Positions 57,565 through 64,000 of a stretch of 64,000 nucleotides of DNA are shown one piece after another. A program made the position numbers and the translations under genes. The notes beneath the pieces were generated by a model. That model searched no databases. It had not been told where the DNA came from and saw nothing but the letters and a program-made list of their open reading frames with translations. The DNA lies in the NCBI GenBank assembly GCA_026545225.1, contig CM048846.1, positions 83,469,270 to 83,533,269 on the forward strand, read 5' to 3'. This DNA is from Cornus controversa (Eukaryota; Streptophyta; Magnoliopsida; Cornales; Cornaceae). Position 1 is the stretch's first letter. Each line of letters begins with the position of its first letter.

Positions 57565-58830
57565 AACAGATTTCCATGTACTTGGTAGGTTTTATCTTTT
57601 AATACACCATAATTGTTTTAGCTATAGATTTAAATGCGAATAAGTGGACATAGTCTATCTCACTAAAATGGGACCACCATTTCGGTTTCAAAGTTTTAAT
57701 TATGTTTGTATATTGAACAACCCAAGCCATATGCAACAAGAAAAAAAATTAATTAATAGAGAAAGAGAGAGAGATTGAGGGTATGCTTGATATGCCTTTT
57801 GTATTGTTGCGTTTTGTCTTTTTTTTTCTTTTTTTGTTTTATTTCAATACTATAGAAATAAAGCATATTTGATACCGGCCTGTTTTGTTTTGAGTAGTGT
57901 CAAAAAGATTCAAAATTTTGAACAGAAAATAGAGATATTATTTTGATGTTTTTATTATGTTTTGACTACTATAACAAAAAAAAAAATCAAAACAAAACTT
58001 AAAAGACATTTTCATTACGAAACGTATTTTTGATTATCATTCAAAACCTTCCTAACAAAAATTATTGTGACATCTCCTAAACATGCATCAGATATGACTG
58101 TGTTTTGGATAAAATAGATTATAGCTATGGCTGGACGTACTTCCTTCTTGATTATAATGACAAACAATATGCGTGACTTGACAGAAGTCATTTCGAGTTT
58201 AATAAAAAAGATGTTCTCCTTGAAAGACACTTGATATGCATCTTGTGCACAGTAAAAAAATAAAATTAGTAACCATTATTATGAGCAATGTAATGAAAGG
58301 AAAAGAATAGAGACTTCTAATGTTAATTCATGTTTAGACCATTTGTCATACCATAATCTTTGGATTTTTAATTTAAATGTTTTTCGTGACCATCAAGATA
58401 TGTGGCGTAATTGTATCTCCTTTTTTTTTTTTTTTTTTCAAAATAAATGGTAGATATGTTATTTGATAATTTAATTCAATATTTAATTTTGAATAAATTA
58501 AAATGTACTTATTCATTTGAGTGTTTTTATCTAAATCATTTGTTATCATTCCTTTACCACATGATTAAATTATTAATAATACTAGAATATATTAATTATC
58601 ATAAAAAAAAGTTAGAACATCACTTACTTGAATCTTTAATCTTTAGGTTAATGTGTCTTTTAAGGTCTTCTCTTCTTTTCTTTTTCCTAAAACTGTGGAC
58701 AATAAGACAAAACCCTAATTAAGATTTCCTCATACTTATATGCTAATTATATTTCTCCTTTATTTGAATATTGAGTTATTATATATTTATTTTATTTTAT
58801 TTTATTTTAACATGGGATAGTAGGTTCTTC
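57565..58830. other. Intergenic DNA
   Basis: AT-rich DNA. Open frames at 58,015-58,230 (minus) and 58,447-58,722 (plus) are of AT-driven composition and have no domain. Confidence 0.45.
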
Positions 58831-58831
58831 T

Positions 58832-58980
58832 CTAGAAAGTATGGATATGAATACTGGACATGGGTTCGAGTGACATGATACAAGTACAACGATACAATAA
58901 ATCTAAAAAAAAAAGAATACGAGTACGGGTAAGATATGACAATATGAAGATAATAAATTATTTTTATATAAGCAAAAAAT
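58832..58980. mobile_element. hAT-like MITE, GCACGGACAC family, truncated copy
   Basis: CTAGAAAGTATGGATATGAA followed by GGACATGGGTTCG, GATACAAGTACAACGATAC and ATACGAGTACGGG matches the left part of the 26.3-kb copy. Family sequence fades near 58,980 and no right end was found. Confidence 0.55.
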
Positions 58981-59210
58981 GAGTTATTAACATTTCTTTA
59001 TAAAATACTATGATTAACAAACAAAATAAGAGTTAATAGTCAATATTAAATTTCAATTGCTTATTCCTCACCCTTACCAAAGAAAAAAGAAGAATTTTTT
59101 TTTTCTAACTTCTTCCCTTTTGGTAATGAAAATGGTTACTTAAGATGATGGCATACCTTAAAAGTCCAAGAATTATATGCAAAGAGCTCATCTCCTTCTA
59201 ACCTTTGCCA

Positions 59211-59326
59211 TGTCTTTAATTTTCAACAGCTTGGAATTAAATTGAAATGCATTGATGCACATTAATATGTCTTTAATTTTCAACACCTTGAAATTAAATT
59301 GAAAATGCATTGATGCACATTAATAA
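59211..59326. repeat. Tandem duplication, two ~58-bp copies
   Basis: ATGTCTTTAATTTTCAAC begins copies at 59,211 and 59,268. Both continue with TTGGAATTAAATTG-like sequence and TGCATTGATGCACATTAATA. Only a few bases differ. Confidence 0.92.
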
Positions 59327-59685
59327 CATAATCATTAGCGAAAATTTTAAATATAAATAAAAGACATATCAATATCAATAAAATTGTTTGGAATCATAAT
59401 CAATTAAAGACAACAATTTTAAATTTTGAAATATCATTTTATGATTATTTCATAAGTTTATCTTTTATGGGTGGCAAGATTTGAGCCTAGGATCGAATGT
59501 ACTACTATGTATTAAATAACTTTTCTTTATCAATTCTATTCCTATTTTATTTAATGTGGCCATAAATGTAGCATCTATTTTGTTTTTCGGTGTATATAAA
59601 AAGTTACTCAAATTTGTTAATAAAAATGCAAGAGTAAAATCAAAGCTCATGAAGTTAGAGGAAGAGGGTGATGAGTCATGAGTAC

Positions 59686-60361
59686 CTAAGAAACATTGAC
59701 ACTTCTATGACATGTCGTATTTGTGTTACGCACCGTGTTGAACACCGATACCTTATAGACACGTTTTCGACACTTCATGGTCGTGTCGATAATTTAAAAA
59801 TTATTATTTTTATTATTTTAGACACTTGACTGACATATTCTGGACAATTGTCCGACCCATCTCGAACTCTTTAAGCAAACACACAGCGAATACATACACA
59901 TCTCAAACACTTTAAGACATTCTGAACACATGACCAATACAGCTCACACCGTTTGTATTTATAAAACGAACACATGACCGTTTCAGAAATAACATTAAAC
60001 ACACATACATCAAAGTGTTCAACTATTTTTTTCTTAAAAAATATGCATTATACACATGTAAAAGTGTGGAATTAAAAAAAAACATAACTATAATGATAAA
60101 ATAGGATAGTTATATCATATATAATATATTCTTCTTGATATTCGAATAGTTTTAATTTCTAACTTATGTAACTTTAATATAGAAATTATAAATTACTTAA
60201 TGTTCTATAATTGTTTTATTTAATGGATATATAAATAAAAATTTATATTTATATTAGTTGTGTCCAGATCGTATCTGTGTCTTACTTTTTTAGAGTTTGA
60301 CGTATCAGTGTATCCGTGTCATATTATATCTGTATCTCGTATCCATGTCCATGCTTCTTAG
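59686..60361. mobile_element. hAT-like MITE, GCACGGACAC family, copy 6
   Basis: The left end CTAAGAAACATTGACACTTC and the right end TCCATGTCCATGCTTCTTAG fit the family. GTATCCGTGTC and CGTATCAGTGTATCC words lie near the right end. Flanks ATGAGTAC and ATCATAAC share 5 of 8 bases. It is in the same orientation as the 35.8-kb copy but more diverged. Confidence 0.7.
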
Positions 60362-60938
60362 ATCATAACATTTGGCTTTCTACATTATGAATTGTTAATT
60401 AAAAGCACATTCTATTACCTTAAATGAAAACATTTTAAATGATTTAAGATAAACAATTCTTTTTAATGGTTAGCTCATGTTTATATAAATGCAGGGTTTT
60501 AGTATCATCCATTTAAAACAAGGAGAAAAGTATAGAATACCTCAATTTATAATTAATTAGCAAAAAATTTACAATTAATTGATTCCATGCAAGCTTTATG
60601 AAACATTAAGGCATTTCACCCCAAAAGAAGTTACTTGGGACAATTGTATACTTATTTGTACAGTAAGCTTCCTCTTTACAAAATCCCAAAGTTTCATAAT
60701 CCTGAAATTTTAGGTGCATTTAAACTTTTTTTGTGGTCAGATGGCCATTTCTTTAGCTAAATTCTAGGAAAATCTGATTGATTGTATAAAAAAATATCAA
60801 AAATTTGGGGAAAAAAAACCTTCTACTCCACTCTTGCTATGACTTATTTATTGACGCTGCAAAATAATAATAATAATAATAATAATCATGATAAAATATT
60901 CATAGTGATAGTTGCACAATAATCACAATAGATAATTG
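60362..60938. other. Intergenic DNA
   Basis: An (AAT)n microsatellite lies at about 60,862-60,885. No gene was recognised. Confidence 0.5.
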
Positions 60939-60949
60939 TTTCAAACATA

Positions 60950-61101
60950 TATAAGGACTAATCCGGTGCACGAGATTCACGCAACCTTATATCCATATCA
61001 CAATGGAGAGACTATTTCTAGTTTTAAGCTCGTGACTTTCAAGTCACATAATAGAACAACTTTACCGTTGAATCAAGACTCATCCTCGATTCTAATAATA
61101 T
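60950..61101 (-). mobile_element. Au-type SINE
   Basis: On the minus strand the sequence has the tRNA-like front of the widespread plant Au SINE. On the + strand this appears as CAACTTTACCGTTGAATCAA with AAGCTCGTGACTTTCAAGTC, and its end as CCGGTGCACGAG. Compared with the remembered Au consensus it lacks a central stretch. TTTCAAACATA flanks both ends exactly (60,939-60,949 and 61,102-61,112). SINEs of this kind are copied from RNA by LINE enzymes. Confidence 0.85.
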
Positions 61102-61114
61102 TTTCAAACATACA

Positions 61115-61740
61115 ATTTGTTATTTGATAACAAAATTAGTCCTTCTTCGATAAAAGAAGTACAATACACCGTGCACCGGATGAATTTTAATTATACATAC
61201 ACAACATGCATAATAAAATTTACGATATATATTATGCACGTACGATTGAAATTATACCGATACATTTACACCCGTGCATCTCCCCTAGTCATGCTTCCCT
61301 GCAACCTAAAATCATTGAAATGTCACATTGTAATAATGGATCATTGGATAGTCTTTGAGTCCTATGGAACTCATAGTGGACCCTCCTCATGATCCTGTCA
61401 TTGCAGGATCATAATTAATTAGATGGTGTCCCTTTTGATGATTCAAGTCCTGCTAATGAGGTCATGCTATATTGCCAACCACCACCACTAACCATGTAAC
61501 ACATGCAAGATTGCCAACCACAAACAATAACCATGTAACGCATGCAAGATTGTCAAACATACCCCATCTTGATAATTTATTTTAAAATGAATAAGGTTTT
61601 GTTTGATATTCCTATTCAACACTTAATTCTAAATACATTATAAAGCACTTATTTTATTAAGTGTGTAATAATACAATAAGGATACACAAAATAAAATAAA
61701 ATTTTAAGTGATAGAGATTTCACTTATCAACTATAAATAC
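61115..61740. other. Intergenic DNA
   Basis: It contains a small tandem duplication (61,472-61,550) and otherwise nothing recognisable. Confidence 0.5.
61472..61550. repeat. Tandem duplication, two ~39-bp copies
   Basis: TTGCCAACCACC begins the first copy and TTGCCAACCACAAAC the second. Both contain AACCATGTAAC then CATGCAAGA. Confidence 0.88.
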
Positions 61741-61744
61741 TTTT

Positions 61745-62115
61745 CTTAGATGTCGTGGCGTATCAAACACTCGAATATGATCAGGACAATGCGTCAAACA
61801 CAGCTAGAAGCATTGTAGAATTTGAATGTTTTATTTTTTAGTTGGACAGAACTGAGACACAACATGAACACGATAAAGACATGTTGGAATGGTTTTGTAA
61901 TTATTATTTTTTTTAAAAATGTGATTTAATGTAATAAAAAATATATTATGGATTAATTAAAAAATAATATAAAATTTTAGAAAACAAAAGTAACTATCAT
62001 CTAACACTGAGCTCAAAGTAGTAATTTTATTCATAATTATATTGATAAAATGAGAAAAAAATATTATAGTGCTTGTGCTGTATTAATTGGTCATATTATC
62101 ACGTCTGTATCTATT
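61745..62115. mobile_element. hAT-like MITE, diverged subfamily B, copy 2
   Basis: It starts CTTAGATGTCGTGGCG and aligns with the reverse complement of 11,826-12,279 through GACACAACATG, TTTTGTAATTATTATTTT, AAAATGTGATTTAATG, ATATATTATGGATTAATT and AATTTTATTCAT. The right end is approximate (CACGTCTGTATC near 62,100). Confidence 0.55.
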
Positions 62116-62119
62116 ATTA

Positions 62120-63089
62120 ATGTAGTTATGTTTTTTAACTTATTATTGAAGACTAAACATTTTAAAAAAATTTAATTTATAACTTAATATTTCAGCACTT
62201 AAGGTGCTCTCACAATAAACTTGCACACACACGTGTTTGTTTAAAATCATGATATCTTGAATCAAATGGCATAAAAATATTCATAATCGAAGGGTCAGAT
62301 ATTGACTCTCAAGTGCTCACGTGTTACCATCTATATTTTAATAAAACTTTGTCAAAACATTCCATATTTCCACCGCCATTAACATAAGATATTGTGCTTC
62401 CATGTCAGAGCTACAGATTAGATTACGTTGCACTCAACAGATGTTATGTTTTGATTGGTTAACGTCGACTGACTCAGACTCTGTGAATGACATGCGCACA
62501 AGGCGCACTTTAGTTAAAGTGACTGGTCTCAAGTCGTAACGCGTGACGTGCACAACTATCGTTTATGTTAAACATAATTGGATGCATCACGACCACGGTG
62601 CTCCTGCATTTAGTTTCAAAATCTTCGCAGAAAAATACACGTGTCATCGTCTAGTACCTCGACTCTGATGCTCCGTTGAGCACTCTGAATGCTCGCCCAT
62701 CTTATCAAATCCTCTTGAAATTTTAGATTTCAAAAACCATCTGAGAAATTTTAATTCAATTCGATATTTTTAAATGAATTATAGTGTATAGAATAAGAAG
62801 AAAAAATTAAGATATAAAACGAGTTAGAGTTGGGTAAATTGTAAATTATATTTTAATTAATTTCAAATTCATTAAATTCTATCATTTCTTTTTTAGAATT
62901 TCATAATATTATATTTTAGTATTTGGAATTTCTTCAAATTCAATTCCATTACTTATTTTATTCATTCCAAATAACATGAATCTTATTTTAAACTACTTAT
63001 TAATGTTAAATTAATAAGTTAATTAGTTATTTGTATTTGACATTGAATAAAAAAGAGCATAACTTAGTGGTGTGAATTTCTTGCCTAGG

Positions 63090-63090
<1 letters not shown>
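62120..63090. other. Intergenic DNA
   Basis: A less AT-rich part at 62,390-62,700 has several ACGTG-type words but no reading frame. Nothing could be called. Confidence 0.45.

Positions 63091-63091
<1 letters not shown>

Positions 63092-63141
<50 letters not shown>
63092..63141. repeat. (TA)n microsatellite
   Basis: About 25 uninterrupted TA units, the longest TA tract in the window. Confidence 0.95.
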
Positions 63142-63144
<3 letters not shown>

Positions 63145-63204
63145 TGCGACTGTTAGATAGATTGATTTTAGACTGTAGATATACAAAAATATTTTGGATC
63201 AATC

Positions 63205-63450
63205 TTAAATATAATATAGACTAGCGTATTATCTGTGTCTTTGGCACTATAAAAAAATTATTGAACTAAATCATTTTAAGAGTGTGAGAGTAAGTGAATA
63301 TGTATGTGAATTTAAGTGTTATATAATGAGTGAATTGTGATTGTTAGATCAACCATAGAAAAATTTATTTTAGACTGTGGATAGGTATAAATTATTTTGA
63401 ATCGTAAAAATTAAATTTTTTAACCGTTGTGATTTTTTTTTTTTTTCAGG
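63205..63450. repeat. Dispersed repeat, inverted partner of 22,620-22,870
   Basis: It shares GACTAGCGTATT, CACTATAAAAAAATTATT, GTGAATTTAAGTGTT, AGTGAATTGTGAT and TTATTTTAGACTGTGG with the complement of the other copy. No terminal inverted repeats or target duplication were found, so the class is open. Confidence 0.6.
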
Positions 63451-63731
63451 AGATTAAAATAGAGTGCTTACATGTAATATAAGATATGGCGGGTAAGGAC
63501 ACGTTGATCTAGTTTTTATTTATTTATTATTTTTTAGGATTAGATAAGAAGGCACACCGGATTAGCATGCACACCGGATAAAAATGTACGTACCCTCTCA
63601 CAACAAGCAAAGAAAATAATTCCATTTTTTTCTATGTTTAGTCATCACCGCGTAGAGAGAGAAAGTAAACAAAGTAACAAACACGCTGAATAGCTATAAT
63701 TAATTAAATTTTGAAAAAACCTCTTGGCTTC

Positions 63732-63743
63732 GTATAAAAGCTC

Positions 63744-63778
<35 letters not shown>

Positions 63779-63980
63779 CAAGTATATAAACTAAAGAGTG
63801 CTCTAGTGTTTCAATTTTCTTGTGAATGAAGCATTGCTTGATCAATTGATATCCAAACTTAAGTCTCGCATTTTGGAAGAGCTCTACGACTTCACTGAGG
63901 AGGTTTCAGAACCAAAGGCATGTTATCGGATTGGTCCCTTAACCTCTCTCTCTCTCTCTCTCTCTCTCTTTAATTTCTCT
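63732..63980 (+). promoter_or_regulatory. Possible promoter and front of a gene running off the right edge
   Basis: A TATA box (GTATAAAAG, 63,732-63,740) is followed directly by a CT tract (63,742-63,769), a common plant leader pattern. From 63,828 an open frame reads EALLDQLISKLKSRILEELY and on through DFTEEVSEPK, which looks like real protein. The ATG at 63,826 is in another frame and stops quickly, so either the start lies elsewhere or the segment is a remnant. A second CT tract at about 63,940-63,969 may be intronic. I do not recognise the protein. Confidence 0.35.
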
Positions 63981-64000
63981 CTTAATTGGGGTTTACGAAT

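Overview
This looks like nuclear DNA of a eudicot plant. It is AT-rich and intron-containing, with TA and CT microsatellites, MITEs, an Au-type SINE, plant L1 and RTE LINEs, and LTR fragments with tRNA-Met-type primer sites. The one clear host gene encodes a 437-residue protein that reads almost like Arabidopsis acetylornithine deacetylase. I cannot name the species from sequence alone. All family calls rest on recognised motifs; no database search was run.

Layout. Positions 1-32,600 are intergenic and packed with transposon remains: LTR fossils near 2.5-4.6 kb and 8.2-8.8 kb, a Stowaway MITE at 8.0 kb, Mutator-like MITEs, an 879-bp foldback at 13.7 kb, hAT-like MITEs, and a small TRIM-type LTR element at 27.6-29.4 kb that was split by a later solo LTR. 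A 1.57-kb non-autonomous TIR element follows at 29.7 kb. Two sets of tandem repeats (31.5-32.5 and 32.6-32.9 kb) lie directly upstream of the gene.

The host gene runs on the + strand from 33,104 to 55,443. Ten exons can be placed with GT-AG borders and consistent phase, 1,314 coding bases in all, including an 18-base microexon. Transposons have inflated two introns. Intron 3 (4.9 kb) holds a Ty3/gypsy fragment, a hAT-like MITE, a solo LTR, an RTE LINE tail and a 187-bp MITE. Intron 9 (14.7 kb) holds a 1.65-kb TIR element and an old antisense RTE LINE. A young antisense L1 LINE (46,860-52,922), with both reading frames open, sits inside that RTE copy. The last 34 codons of the enzyme lie beyond this nest, so production of the full enzyme depends on splicing across it.

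Positions 55.6-64 kb are again intergenic: another long-TIR element, further copies of the hAT-like family, an Au SINE with target duplications, small tandem duplications, and at the very right edge a TATA box plus CT tract that may be the front of another gene.

The most notable patterns are: (1) the gene-intron-RTE-L1 nesting; (2) ten copies or fragments in 64 kb of one hAT-like family with CTAGGAAGCACGGA ends and internal GTGTCCGA-type repeats, apparently without a coding copy; (3) long-TIR elements whose interiors are CCA- or CT-rich and resemble captured gene sequence; (4) two related 1.2-1.5 kb solo LTRs, one beside the gene and one inside it.
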